NCBI GenBank assembly: GCA_001910725.1
Contig: MJGA01000012.1
Span: forward strand, 248,001-312,000
DNA: 64,000 nucleotides
Direction: 5' to 3'
From: Phanerodontia chrysosporium
Lineage: Eukaryota > Basidiomycota > Agaricomycetes > Polyporales > Phanerochaetaceae
Shown: positions 20,917 to 30,714 of the stretch, piece by piece
Numbering within the stretch: the stretch's first letter is position 1
Layout: the number at the start of each line of letters is the position of its first letter
Translations under genes and position numbers: made by a program
The notes under the pieces: generated by a model
The model's database searches: none
What the model was told of the DNA's origin: nothing
Seen by the model: only the letters and a program-made list of their open reading frames with translations

Positions 20917-22344
20917 ATGGCCACCGAAACACAGCTGGAAACCGAAACACGCCAAGAAACAAACACGATACAGAACCTCGACGATTTACCCGTCGAACAA
21001 TTACTCGCAGCAGTGGCACAACGAGTTGGGTTTCAGGGAAACCCTAATGGCATATCCGTCGCACTATTCCAACAAGCCATAAACCAGGCCGTGAACTCGA
21101 GCGGAACATGGTTCACACACTACGGAAACCTCGGCCAAGGAAGTGGAAGCAACCCCTCAGGAGGAGGAGGAGGTAATCCTCCAGGAGGAGGAGGCAATCC
21201 GCCAGGAGGAGGAGGAGGCAATTCCCCAGGAGGAGGAGGCAACGGACCGCAACCTCCATCCAACCTCGACCAGAATGTCTTAGCAGCCTTCACAGCGGCA
21301 ATACGGGCCCTCGTACCACAAGACGAACAGATGACACCCCCGGAAGAATTCACTGGAGAAGCCGAGAAGGCTCGCGACTTCGTCCACCAATGCGAGATGT
21401 ACTTTAGAGCCAAAGCCTCCAAGTTCCCCACCGACGAATCTAAGATCCGCTACTTCGACTCAAGAATGAAGGACGAAGGAAAGAAGTACCCTAGACGATG
21501 GGCCACCATGCGAGAGCGAATCTACTTACTCAGTGGATTCCCCACATGGGACAAGCACAAGGCAGACTTCCTCGACACATACCAATCACCAGATCCCAGA
21601 GCGGAAGCTATGAGCAGGCTCCATGCCATTACGCAAGGCGACAGATCCGTCCACGAATTCAATGTGGAATTCAATACCCTTCTCGCCGAAGCAGGTGTCA
21701 TTAACCCCGACGCTGATGAATCCATGGCGCAACAATATGTACGCGCCCTCGATCATAAACTCGTCGACAAACTCCTCCTCGTTGTACCGGATCACGCCCC
21801 TCTATCCCTTTGGCAGAATCATGCCCTCATCATCGACAATAGAAGACGCATTGTCAAATCAATCCGGCAGCGTAAAGACCACACGCACTACTCCAATCAT
21901 TCCACCACTTCCAACTCCAACACTACGTCCACTCCTGATCCCAATGCAATGGAGATCGACGCCATCACCACCAGGAAGACTGGAGTCAAGTGCTACAATT
22001 GTAGACGAGAAGGGCACATTGCACGAGAATGCCGAGCCCCACGCCGTAACCAAGAGCAGAACGAACAAGGCAACGGGCGTGGACAAGGAAGGAACAACCC
22101 CGGACGAGGCGGATTCACACGCCAATTTACGTCAAACCGGGGCAACAGTCGAACCCAGATCAGGGCAACACAAGTCGAAGGAAAGGACGAAACCAACGAA
22201 GGAACCTCTAACACGAACCAAGTTGACATCAACGCCGTCATGGCCTTGTCCATGCAACAATTCGACGAACTCGCCACTCGCTATTATTCAACGCGCTCGA
22301 AGACCAACGACAATGAGACCACGGAGACTCAGAAGGATTTTTAA
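20917..22344 (+). CDS. gag: Gag polyprotein
   Basis: 475 aa from the first ATG of the element's RNA (context GACATGG). A Gly/Pro-rich linker of repeated GGGG-N-PP type lies at residues ~80-110, then a retrotransposon Gag capsid-like helical region (about 140-330, including PEEFTGEAEKARDFVHQCE). One CCHC zinc knuckle, CYNCRREGHIAREC (near residue 360), is of the nucleocapsid type that packages RNA. The C-terminal tail is Gly/Arg/Asn-rich. It stops with TAA at 22342-22344, eight bases before the pol ATG. A longer form from an upstream ACG is possible. Confidence 0.92.
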   Translation: MATETQLETETRQETNTIQNLDDLPVEQLLAAVAQRVGFQGNPNGISVALFQQAINQAVNSSGTWFTHYGNLGQGSGSNPSGGGGGNPPGGGGNPPGGGGGNSPGGGGNGPQPPSNLDQNVLAAFTAAIRALVPQDEQMTPPEEFTGEAEKARDFVHQCEMYFRAKASKFPTDESKIRYFDSRMKDEGKKYPRRWATMRERIYLLSGFPTWDKHKADFLDTYQSPDPRAEAMSRLHAITQGDRSVHEFNVEFNTLLAEAGVINPDADESMAQQYVRALDHKLVDKLLLVVPDHAPLSLWQNHALIIDNRRRIVKSIRQRKDHTHYSNHSTTSNSNTTSTPDPNAMEIDAITTRKTGVKCYNCRREGHIARECRAPRRNQEQNEQGNGRGQGRNNPGRGGFTRQFTSNRGNSRTQIRATQVEGKDETNEGTSNTNQVDINAVMALSMQQFDELATRYYSTRSKTNDNETTETQKDF

Positions 22345-22352
22345 CTAAGAGG

Positions 22353-25300
22353 ATGACGCCGGCTGTCACTCCTCAGAGATACTCGATTCATTCTGTATTG
22401 GTGGCAGATATGCAAGCGCAATCGATAAATATTCCTGTCACCATCAGAACGAGTACAAATGCCGGAACAACCAAGGCTCTCATCGATTCGGGCGCGCAGG
22501 GCAAGTTCATCGATCGATCTCTGGTACGAAAGCTCGGGTTACAAGAACATCCAATGGAGAAACCAATAGCAGTATACAATGTCGACGGAACACCGAACAG
22601 GATAGGGAACATCAGAAACTACGTTAACGCCGAAATGGTAATCAAGGGCAAGACCATGAAGGAACGACTTCTCGTCACCCATCTAGGGAAACAAGAATTA
22701 ATCCTTGGATTTGACTGGCTGCAAAAGCATAATCCAAGGATTAATTGGAAGACAGGCTTGATCGACTTCACCCCCCGAACAATTCTCATTGACGACGAAG
22801 CCGATCCAGAAGGACGAATCATACAAGTAGCCACAAAGGAAGAAGAGGCCCTTCTACGCACACATTTATTAGTTGAACGAGGTGGAGGAACACTTCCAAC
22901 TAGAGGAAGTGACGAAGCAGCTGGATACGATATCTCCTCTGCCGAGTCAATCGTCATTCCACCATGGAGTCGCATGAAGGTCCGGACAGGACTAAAGATC
23001 ACTCCTCCCACTGGCACGTATGCTCGCATAGCTCCAAGAAGCGGGCTAGCATCAAAGGGAATCGACGTTGCCGCAGGAGTGGTAGACCGAGATTACACAG
23101 GCGAAATCATGGTCATACTGGTCAACAACACCAAGGAACCATTCCAAGTACAACCTGGGGATAGAATTGCGCAAATAATCCTAGAAAGGATTATGCAGCC
23201 AGAGGTCAAGGAAGTCACTAACCTCACGCAAACCACCCGAGGAAGCAAGGGCTTTGGATCCACTGGTTTGGGACCGTCTTTTCAACGGCTTCTACACGTC
23301 ACGATAGGTGCAATACGCATGGCGACCCATCCTGAATGCCCTCCACAATTCCAAGTCACCTCATCCGACTACGTTAACCAGGATGAAGAAGTGACAGAAG
23401 ACTTCGTGCTAGCATACACACCAGGCAAGCATGAAGTATGGGTTCGCGCCATTGAAACCACAACCGCACAAGCAATTCACGACCTGTACATCAACGCAAA
23501 GGTCAATCTGGCAATGACATTAGCACAGGAGGAAGGATCGCAGAAGAAAGCAGTCTACATTCCAGACTACCTCGATGAATTCAAGGAAGTCTTCGAGAAG
23601 AAGGCAGCTGAACGCTTCCCAGAATCAAGACCATATGATCATGCCATTGACCTCAAGCCAGATTTCGTCCCCCGAGACTGCAAAGTGTACCCATTGTCGC
23701 CGTTGGAAGAGGAGAAGATGAATGAGTTTATCGATGAAAACCTACGCAAAGGGTATATCCGGCCAAGCAAGTCTCCAATGGCATCACCATTCTTCTTCGT
23801 AGGAAAGAAGGATGGCAGTCTGCGACCATGCCAAGATTACAGATATCTAAATGAGGGGACCGTCAAGAACGTATACCCGCTACCACTCATCTCCGAACTC
23901 CTCGACAAGATCAAAGGGTTCAAACGGTTTACAAAGATGGACCTACGATCGGGCTACAACAATGTCAGGATTAAAGATGGAGACCAGTGGAAGGCAGCCT
24001 TCAAGACAAGTAGAGGGCTGTTTGAACCCACGGTTATGTTCTTCGGGTTGTGCAACTCACCGGCTACATTCCAGGCAATGATGAACGACATCTTCAAGGA
24101 CATGCTAGGCGAAGGATGGTTACAAATCTACATGGACGACATTCTAATCTGCGGACACGACAGTCAAGACATCCAGGAAAAGACAATTCGCGTCATAAGA
24201 AGACTCCGGGAAAACGACCTCTTCGTCAAACCTGAAAAATGCGCCTTCGACGTCGAATCGGTTGAATTTTTGGGAATGATTGTATCATTCAATAATGTTT
24301 CAATGGACCCCGTCAAAGTCAAGGGGGTCCTAGAATGGCCAGTTCCCACTACCGTAAAGCAAGTGCGAGGATTCCTGGGCTTCGGAAATTTCTACCGAAG
24401 ATTCATAGACCATTACTCTGATATTGCACGCCCACTCGTGGACCTCACAAAGAAGGACGCACCGTTCAACTGGACTACGGAATGCCAACAAGCCTTCGAT
24501 GAATTGAAAAGACGGTTTACCACGGCACCCGTCCTACTCACTCCGGACACCACTAAACCCTTCGTCATCGAATGCGACGCTTCCCTTGTGGCAACCGCAG
24601 CGGTACTACGTCAGCAAGATGAAAATGGAGAATGGCACCCCGTCGCATACCTTTCCCAATCCCTATTACCAGCGGAACGGAACTACGAAATCTACGACAG
24701 AGAACTCTTGGCAATTATCCGCGCTCTAGAGGCATGGCGCCATTATCTACATGGAGCATACCACCCAATTCGCATCCTAACTGATCATAAGAATCTAACT
24801 TATTTCCGTTCGCCACGACGACTTAACCGACGGCAAGCACGATGGCATCTATTCCTTTCGCAATTCAACTACACACTTCATCATTGCCCCGGGTCTCAAC
24901 TAGTTCAAGCAGACGCCATGACCCGCAATCGTTTCCCTACTCACACCGCGGACGACAACATCGATATTATTCTTCTCCCCGACTCAGTATTTCAAACCAC
25001 TCGCATTCGATCATTGCACATGGCAACTGACCTCCTCACAAGCACCGACCATTCAATCTCTCCTATGCACCACCCATTCGATGACAACCTCCGAAGGGAT
25101 ATTCGACGTCTCACAGAAGACGACCCTTTTGCCAACACAGTCATTGCAGCACTAAACAGCACTCACCTCCCTTTCCCTGGGCGAACTACACGAGATGACT
25201 GGTCATTTGAAGATGGCCTCATCTTCTACCGCGATAAATGTTATGTTCCATCTGACCTTCAACTCCGACGCCAAGTAACACACCTTTATCACGATTCCCC

Positions 25301-25586
25301 TATAACTGGCCATCCGGGAAGGTATAAAACAGCTGAACTCATTGACCGGGACTTTTACTGGCCAGGAATGCGCTCCTTTGTCGCTGCATACGTGCAAGGT
25401 TGCGCTACCTGCCAACAGATGAAAGTCAACACGCATCCCACGAAACCGCCGCTACAGCCGATCAAGGCCACGCACCGATCTCGCCCTTTTGCTTTCGTCA
25501 CCTGTGACTTCATCACTCATCTCCCTGTGTCCCGCGGCTATTCAGCTCTGATGGTCGTGGTCGACCACGATTCTACGAAGGGGTAA
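22353..25586 (+). CDS. pol: Pol, first part: protease, dUTPase, RT, RNase H, start of integrase
   Basis: 1077 aa. Retropepsin: LIDSGAQGKFIDRSLV (Asp45-Ser-Gly). dUTPase: residues about 170-304 with all five motifs. RT: KKDGSLRPCQDYRYLN, DLRSGYNNVRI, and YMDD near residue 593. RNase H: ECDASL near 740, then YDRELLAI and ILTDHKNL. Integrase zinc region: YHDSPITGHPG then CATCQQ, and the first catalytic Asp in VTCDFI near 1051. The frame ends at TAA 25584-25586 only because one G seems to be missing in GGGG 25580-25583; the conserved integrase sequence continues at once in the next frame. Pol lies in a different frame from gag with its own ATG. Confidence 0.93.
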   Translation: MTPAVTPQRYSIHSVLVADMQAQSINIPVTIRTSTNAGTTKALIDSGAQGKFIDRSLVRKLGLQEHPMEKPIAVYNVDGTPNRIGNIRNYVNAEMVIKGKTMKERLLVTHLGKQELILGFDWLQKHNPRINWKTGLIDFTPRTILIDDEADPEGRIIQVATKEEEALLRTHLLVERGGGTLPTRGSDEAAGYDISSAESIVIPPWSRMKVRTGLKITPPTGTYARIAPRSGLASKGIDVAAGVVDRDYTGEIMVILVNNTKEPFQVQPGDRIAQIILERIMQPEVKEVTNLTQTTRGSKGFGSTGLGPSFQRLLHVTIGAIRMATHPECPPQFQVTSSDYVNQDEEVTEDFVLAYTPGKHEVWVRAIETTTAQAIHDLYINAKVNLAMTLAQEEGSQKKAVYIPDYLDEFKEVFEKKAAERFPESRPYDHAIDLKPDFVPRDCKVYPLSPLEEEKMNEFIDENLRKGYIRPSKSPMASPFFFVGKKDGSLRPCQDYRYLNEGTVKNVYPLPLISELLDKIKGFKRFTKMDLRSGYNNVRIKDGDQWKAAFKTSRGLFEPTVMFFGLCNSPATFQAMMNDIFKDMLGEGWLQIYMDDILICGHDSQDIQEKTIRVIRRLRENDLFVKPEKCAFDVESVEFLGMIVSFNNVSMDPVKVKGVLEWPVPTTVKQVRGFLGFGNFYRRFIDHYSDIARPLVDLTKKDAPFNWTTECQQAFDELKRRFTTAPVLLTPDTTKPFVIECDASLVATAAVLRQQDENGEWHPVAYLSQSLLPAERNYEIYDRELLAIIRALEAWRHYLHGAYHPIRILTDHKNLTYFRSPRRLNRRQARWHLFLSQFNYTLHHCPGSQLVQADAMTRNRFPTHTADDNIDIILLPDSVFQTTRIRSLHMATDLLTSTDHSISPMHHPFDDNLRRDIRRLTEDDPFANTVIAALNSTHLPFPGRTTRDDWSFEDGLIFYRDKCYVPSDLQLRRQVTHLYHDSPITGHPGRYKTAELIDRDFYWPGMRSFVAAYVQGCATCQQMKVNTHPTKPPLQPIKATHRSRPFAFVTCDFITHLPVSRGYSALMVVVDHDSTKG

Positions 25587-26600
25587 TCCTTATCCCTTGC
25601 ACCGAAAAAATCGATGCAATAACGACCGCCACAAACTACCATAATCAAGTTTTTCGTCGCTTCGGGATGCCAAGTGTATTCCTATCGGATAGGGGACCAC
25701 AGTTCGACTCGCAAGTCATGCGGGAATTATGGAGACTCACCGGAACAGAACAACGCCTGAGTACACCATATCACCCTCAAACGGATGGTGAAACAGAACG
25801 CGTCAACCGCGAAATCGAATCCTACCTACGGATCTTCTGCTCCAACCACCCGCATGACTGGGCAGACTTCGTAACGAATATGGAGTTTGCCTTCAACAAT
25901 AGGGAACACTCGGCGACCCACCATTCTCCCTTCTTCCTTATGTACGGTTCTCACCCAATGGCGTTACCCACACAATTCGCCAAGTCCAAAGTCCCTTCTA
26001 TTCAAGAATGGTTCAGAAGGCGACAACGGGCACAAGAAGAAGCAGGAGCCGCATTAGATTATGCCACGGCACAAATGGCTACCCGGGTCTGCCGGCATTT
26101 CCAACCTTTCAAAGAAGGTCAGAAGGTCTGGTTGGAAATGACTCATCACGACGACGGCTACCCCTTCAAGAAGCTAGCTCCCAAAAGGCACGGACCCTTC
26201 AAGATAGCCAAGGTCTTATCGCGCCTCGTGTACAAGTTGGCGCTTCCCAAAACCATGAAGATTCACCCCGTGGTACATGCTTCGCTTCTATCTCCGTATC
26301 ATGAAACACCGCAGCATGGGAAAAACTTCCTGAACCCCCCTCCTGACCTTATCGATGGTCACGAGGAGTACGAAGTTGAAGCCATTTTGGCGGATCGTCC
26401 CTGGGGCAACGGAAGACGTTACCTCATCAGGTGGAAAGACCAACCAACGGCGGAAAACTCATGGGAACCGGAATCTCATCTCGAGAACGCCAAGGAACTA
26501 CTCGAAGAATATAAAAGCAGACACCCTAGGCTTCATGGTCAGCAGCGACCTCGCTCTACAACATCAGCCACTAGTACAACTGCCTCTACAAACCCTCCGC
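25587..26600 (+). pseudogene. pol: Pol, second part: integrase core C-half and chromodomain (frame-shifted)
   Basis: Continues the integrase one frame away from the first part, with no start codon of its own that would make sense. SDRGPQFDS (second catalytic Asp) and DGETERVN (Glu) are spaced D-x35-E as required. A KLAPKRHGPF-type GPY/F region follows, then VVHASLLSPY, then a chromodomain at about 26371-26520 (YEVEAILADRPWGNG, YLIRWKDQP, SWEPESHL). Chromodomains in this position guide integration to modified histones. The same frame stays open to 27574 as a Ser/Thr/Pro-rich tail; because ORF3 overlaps it, I cannot tell whether the tail is translated. Confidence 0.85.
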
Positions 26601-26601
26601 A

Positions 26602-27921
26602 ATGTCGACCAACTTCTCCTCCACCTACCAGCGCATCCAGGCCCTCGCTACCCTCATGGGCAGCGACACCATCCCCATCACCAACAATGACCGACTTCTC
26701 GCCCTTAGCCAACTCCTCCCAGACGACTTCACTGACCACATTTTCACCCGCAACATCGACATCACCATCAACGACTGGCTCAACAACAACCCCACTCCCA
26801 ACGAGCGAAATGATCTCTGGAAGATCATCCTCGAATGGTGCACCAAATCCCAGCTCGCCTTCGACGACGAGGTCGAACGACGGATCGTCGCATGGGAGGC
26901 CCAAGAACGTATCCGAGAACTCATCGGATCGTCCCTCCCTGAGATCCTCCGCCTGGCCGAAGAAGACAGAAGAGGAGACGTTGACGAGGAACCCGTCCGA
27001 GAAGAACCACCCTCCGAGCCAAATGCCCAAGACCCTGACGTCCAAGAGCTCCCAGGCGAAAGCCAAGAGCCTGCAACCTCTAACTCCGACACCCTCGTCG
27101 AAGACAGACCCTGGTACGTCGAAGGAGACTGGCACGAAGGGGTCACAGGACAACATGGAGAAAGGACCTGGAACGGCGTCACCGTCAGGCACTTCGCCAA
27201 TCATGCCTACGAAGAACAGCTCGCCGCAGAACGCGATTGGCCCCAATTTCGAGAACGCCTCAACAACATCCAGTATCACCCTGTCACCCGAGACGCACTC
27301 CGCTCCACGGCGTTCCAAGAGGGAGCGACGACTACCTGCGCGGTATTTGCAAACTACGCTCTTGCCACCATCCACGTCCAACGCATCACCGACAACACCC
27401 GAGATGCTGTCGGTGACCTTATCCAACAGCTCCAATCCACAGCCGCTCCACGCCTCGTCCGAATGGCCCGACGAATCCGCGATCAGCTCAACCATCTCTA
27501 CGATGCTCAACGAGAGCAAGAACTTCTCGTTGCCACTCTCGCAGAACAAGACGACCACATCGTGGAAATGGTAGACGGAGTCTGGAACACGTACTTCGAT
27601 CCAAACATCGGACACGTGCAATACGGCGAACGACTCCACTTTTGCTCCCAGACAGCTCATCGCACCGAACCCCTTCCTCGCCGCCCTCAGTACAACCAGA
27701 GGGTCTGGGCTCCCCTCTATCGGGAGACTCGCCCCACTCGGGATGGTCGTTCAATGAGGTATCACCCAACAGCAACACAAATACCCCATCTCGTCGTCAA
27801 CGTCGTCGCGACCGTCGTGCTCGTGTCTCCAACGACGAACCCACCATCATTCCACCTCCGTATACACCTCGAGATACGACTCCTCATAACGCGGATGCCC
27901 CCGGCAACAGCTCCACTTTGA
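26602..27921 (+). CDS. ORF3, unknown protein in env position
   Basis: 439 codons from ATG (MSTNFSSTYQRIQAL), overlapping the pol tail in another frame. The first ~330 residues have balanced, globular composition with likely helices (LWKIILEWCTKSQLAFDDEV), then an acidic Glu/Pro stretch. The last ~90 residues become basic and odd. From 27642 a third frame to 27959 looks more natural (Ser/Pro-rich, RRQRRRDRR, then IPPPYTPRD), so one T is probably missing in TTTT 27640-27643. No signal peptide or strong transmembrane helix is seen, so it is not an obvious envelope. I do not recognise the family. Confidence 0.65.
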   Translation: MSTNFSSTYQRIQALATLMGSDTIPITNNDRLLALSQLLPDDFTDHIFTRNIDITINDWLNNNPTPNERNDLWKIILEWCTKSQLAFDDEVERRIVAWEAQERIRELIGSSLPEILRLAEEDRRGDVDEEPVREEPPSEPNAQDPDVQELPGESQEPATSNSDTLVEDRPWYVEGDWHEGVTGQHGERTWNGVTVRHFANHAYEEQLAAERDWPQFRERLNNIQYHPVTRDALRSTAFQEGATTTCAVFANYALATIHVQRITDNTRDAVGDLIQQLQSTAAPRLVRMARRIRDQLNHLYDAQREQELLVATLAEQDDHIVEMVDGVWNTYFDPNIGHVQYGERLHFCSQTAHRTEPLPRRPQYNQRVWAPLYRETRPTRDGRSMRYHPTATQIPHLVVNVVATVVLVSPTTNPPSFHLRIHLEIRLLITRMPPATAPL

Positions 27922-27998
27922 CAGACTCCGATCTGCCTCCGGAGTGTATCACGCAGTAAGTCGGTCTCGACGGAGCTCGACCGTGGACGGGGACGTAA

Positions 27999-28334
27999 TG
28001 TTACAGTTGGGATATGGCTGTGCAAGGCTATACTGATTTATTTGATCCTCTCTTTTCTCTTACATGTTTCACCCCTCTTTCATCATGTTTCATCCCTTGA
28101 TTCATTATGACTCATACTGACTGGTAGCCTATGCCTCGTTGTTCCCTCCTGGTAGCAGGCCTGGGTTAGAGTATATAAGGACTACCTCTCTGTACTCTTT
28201 TCTTCAGCTTCTCCTCTTGTACTCTCGTCTAGTTATCTATTGCTACACTTGGAGCCTGAGTCCAAGTCTTCTGTACTCGCGCTACACTTGAGGCCTGCGC
28301 TCAAGTCCTCTATACACGTATTCAGACTCTTACA
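27999..28334 (+). repeat. 3' LTR (336 bp)
   Basis: Identical to the 5' LTR on reading both. The purine-rich stretch just before it (GGACGGGGACG) could be the plus-strand primer, though it is short and interrupted by C. Confidence 0.95.
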
Positions 28335-28339
28335 GTGAG
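28335..28339. repeat. Target-site duplication, right copy (GTGAG)
   Basis: Matches 20197-20201 and marks the right border of the insertion. Confidence 0.93.
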
Positions 28340-29134
28340 CTCGTCATGCCGCGGCGGACAGGCGCGCGCGGCGGGATGCGTTCGGAGACAGCCGGCGCTG
28401 GTGTGGACATCTCCGCTTATGGCAGGTGAGAACGAACTCTTACTCCTTCCACAGCGCAAATCCTTCAGAAGCTGAAGAACTCGGCTTCATATCGCTGTAG
28501 CCTCTTTTACCGCCTCAAACTCGGGGTCTTGTTCGCTCCATATACCCCTCGAATGGCTCCTCCCTCTGTCACGATGCCCACTCTATGCCAAATTCGGTGT
28601 TGTCGGTGACTCGGACCAAGACTTCCCATCTATCCCTTCTTGTTGTGGACATAGTCCCCTGACGGCACTAAATTCTCAGAACTACAATCTCAAGGACTCC
28701 GCATCTTCTTGCTAGCTTCGAACATTCGGCGTCGTGTTGCACGAATGCTGCATTCCTTTCGCACCTGAGAACTCTGCCCACAGAACGAAGGCAGGCAGCA
28801 GCATGTACATATCGGGCCTTACGCGAACCAGAGACATAGTGCAAGCCCTTTGGGCTGCGGCAATGCAGATCGTCATTCAAGAGAGGGACAATGAACAATC
28901 TAGGCGGCGCATGGCAAACACGAGGTCCACGATTTCGGGGTTCTTGCCGCGTTCAACTGCGCCTCGAGCAATCTCGTGCTGATAACTCGTTGCGTTTTAC
29001 ATCACGTACATAAAGCAGAAGCGGACATACGGTCCAGCCCGCCTTGCCAGCCGACTCTCAACCCTTGTTGTACTACCACCATTCCACTGCTCTCACGACA
29101 CTACAACGCTCTCTACCCGCAGCCTATATTTCTA
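28340..29134. other. Gap between retrotransposon and DnaJ gene
   Basis: The first ~90 bp continue, in frame across the excised element, the open frame 20100-20201 and end at a GGCAGGTGAG donor-like site near 28427. The rest is the DnaJ promoter side with no coding signal seen. Confidence 0.4.
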
Positions 29135-30714
29135 ATGCCTGTATCAGTATCAAAGACGGACTACTATGCTGTTCTCGGACTCGAGAAGGGCGCCACCGAA
29201 GAGGAGATTCGAGTGGCATACAAAAAGCTGGTGCGCTGGCGTTTGCAAGTCCTCAGATTCGTCGATGGATTTCTGATATTCGGCACCGCAAGGCGCTGAG
29301 GTGGCATCCAGACCGGCACCAGGAGCACAAGGACGAAGCACAAGAGAAGTTTGTGGAGGTGCGAATATTGCACCATTGCTTCGGAATGCTCTGCTAAGCC
29401 GCATCCCAGATCAAAGATGCGTATCTCCACATACTTGACGAGAACCACCGGAAACACAAGCGCAAAGGGCGCAAAGCGAAACCTCCACCCCCTCCGACAT
29501 CTACCGCTCCGTCTGCAGGGACAGCAAAGTCGACGTCAAGCTCACATTTAACATCAAGCGAGCATGGTGATAAGCCTCACTCGGCCGGTACAAAGACCCA
29601 TCACGAGGACCGCGAGCACCACGAGCATCATGATCACCACAAGCAGTGTGTCCCTTTTGCCTGCTTCCCAGCCGCATTATGTGCTCATGAGTCTTACAGC
29701 CGCACAAAGCACAAGTCTGAGCGACCCCCTGACCCCCCACCGGCGAAGAAGCCGAGCAAGCTCTCCAAACCAAACCCGTCGCACCCCGATCGCCACGAGC
29801 ACGAACGTTCCTCGCATGTGCGACCGCACCGCGACGACGCGTCAGGCGACGGGTGCGTGTTTTCCCTGCCAGCCGCGAAGCGACACCCCCCGGTGCTGAC
29901 TGCCTTGCCCGCCAGCGACCGCCGGCAGAGGCGGCACCACGCGCCGCCGCACGCGGAGACCGAAGAGACCGACTTCGAGTTCGTCGACCACGTCGACCTC
30001 GGGACGCCGCTGCCCGCTCTGCACGCGCCGGGCGGGGCCGGCGGGGGCGCGGACGGGGACGCGGACGCGGCGGGCGACTGGGTCTTCGCGCTGCCGCTGA
30101 CGCTCGAGGAGCTCTACGGCGGGGGCGTGCAGCGCTACAGCGTGACGCGGCGGCTGCGCAGCGGGCGCACGCAGCGCGTGCGGCTCGACGTGCGCGTCGC
30201 GCCGGGCTGGGCGCACGGCACGCGTGTGCGCGTGCGCGGCGCGGGCAACGAGCGCGCGGACGGCACGTTCCAGGACCTCGTCTTCGTCGTCGAGCAGGCG
30301 CCGCACGCGGACTATGTGCGCGCCGGGGACGACCTCGCCATTGCGGTGCAGGTGCCCTGGCGCGGCCGCCGCCCGAGCAGCGCCGCGTCGGACGTCACCG
30401 AGGGGGGCGACGAGGCGGAGGACCATGTCTATGTGAAGACGCTCGGCGGGACCGAGTATGCGCTGCCCATCCCGCGCTCGCTCGCTGCCGCGGCTGGGGG
30501 GTCGCGCATCGTCGGCGCGGGGATGCCGATTCGCAAGCACGGCAAGGTCGTCGGCAAGGGCGATCTCATCGTCAAGTGCGTCCTGCTGCGTTTCCTCTGG
30601 ATGGTAGGTGCTGATGCGGTCATCTGCAGGTGGGACTTTATCTTCACCGAAGCCGAGAAAGGGCAGCGGCTGAGGTGGCACGACCTGAAGAAAGTCATGC
30701 ACTGGAAGTTGTGA
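29135..30714 (+). CDS. DnaJ (Hsp40) co-chaperone, Sis1-like
   Basis: Six exons join in frame to 431 aa: 29135-29230, 29293-29358, 29410-29645, 29700-29852, 29916-30575 and 30630-30714. Exons 1-3 form the J domain: TDYYAVLGLEKGATEEEIRVAY, then LALRWHPDRH with the HPD motif that stimulates Hsp70, then FVEIKDAYLHIL. A basic and His-rich linker follows (HHEDREHHEHHDHH) instead of a Gly/Phe region. There is no CxxCxGxG zinc finger, so it is a type II-like J protein. The C-terminal peptide-binding domain is clear: LPLTLEELYGGGVQRYSVTR, GTRVRVRGAGNE, QDLVFVVEQAPH. Introns 3, 4 and 5 are multiples of three, so splice choice there is less certain. Confidence 0.87.

Larger units (their letters stand above)
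20202..28334 (+). mobile_element. Ty3/gypsy chromovirus-type LTR retrotransposon with dUTPase
   Basis: An 8133-bp element bounded by identical 336-bp LTRs (TGTTAC...CTTACA) and a GTGAG duplication. Order: 5' LTR; self-priming-type primer site; ATG-free leader; gag; pol with protease, dUTPase, reverse transcriptase, RNase H and integrase; chromodomain; third ORF; 3' LTR. The PR-RT-RH-IN order and the chromodomain place it among chromoviruses. Identical LTRs imply recent insertion, yet pol carries a one-base frame break at 25580-25583 and ORF3 probably another at 27640-27643. Either the copy was mobilised in trans and then decayed, or these are sequencing errors. It sits within an open frame (see 20100-20201) whose continuation lies at 28335-28430. 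Confidence 0.95.
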
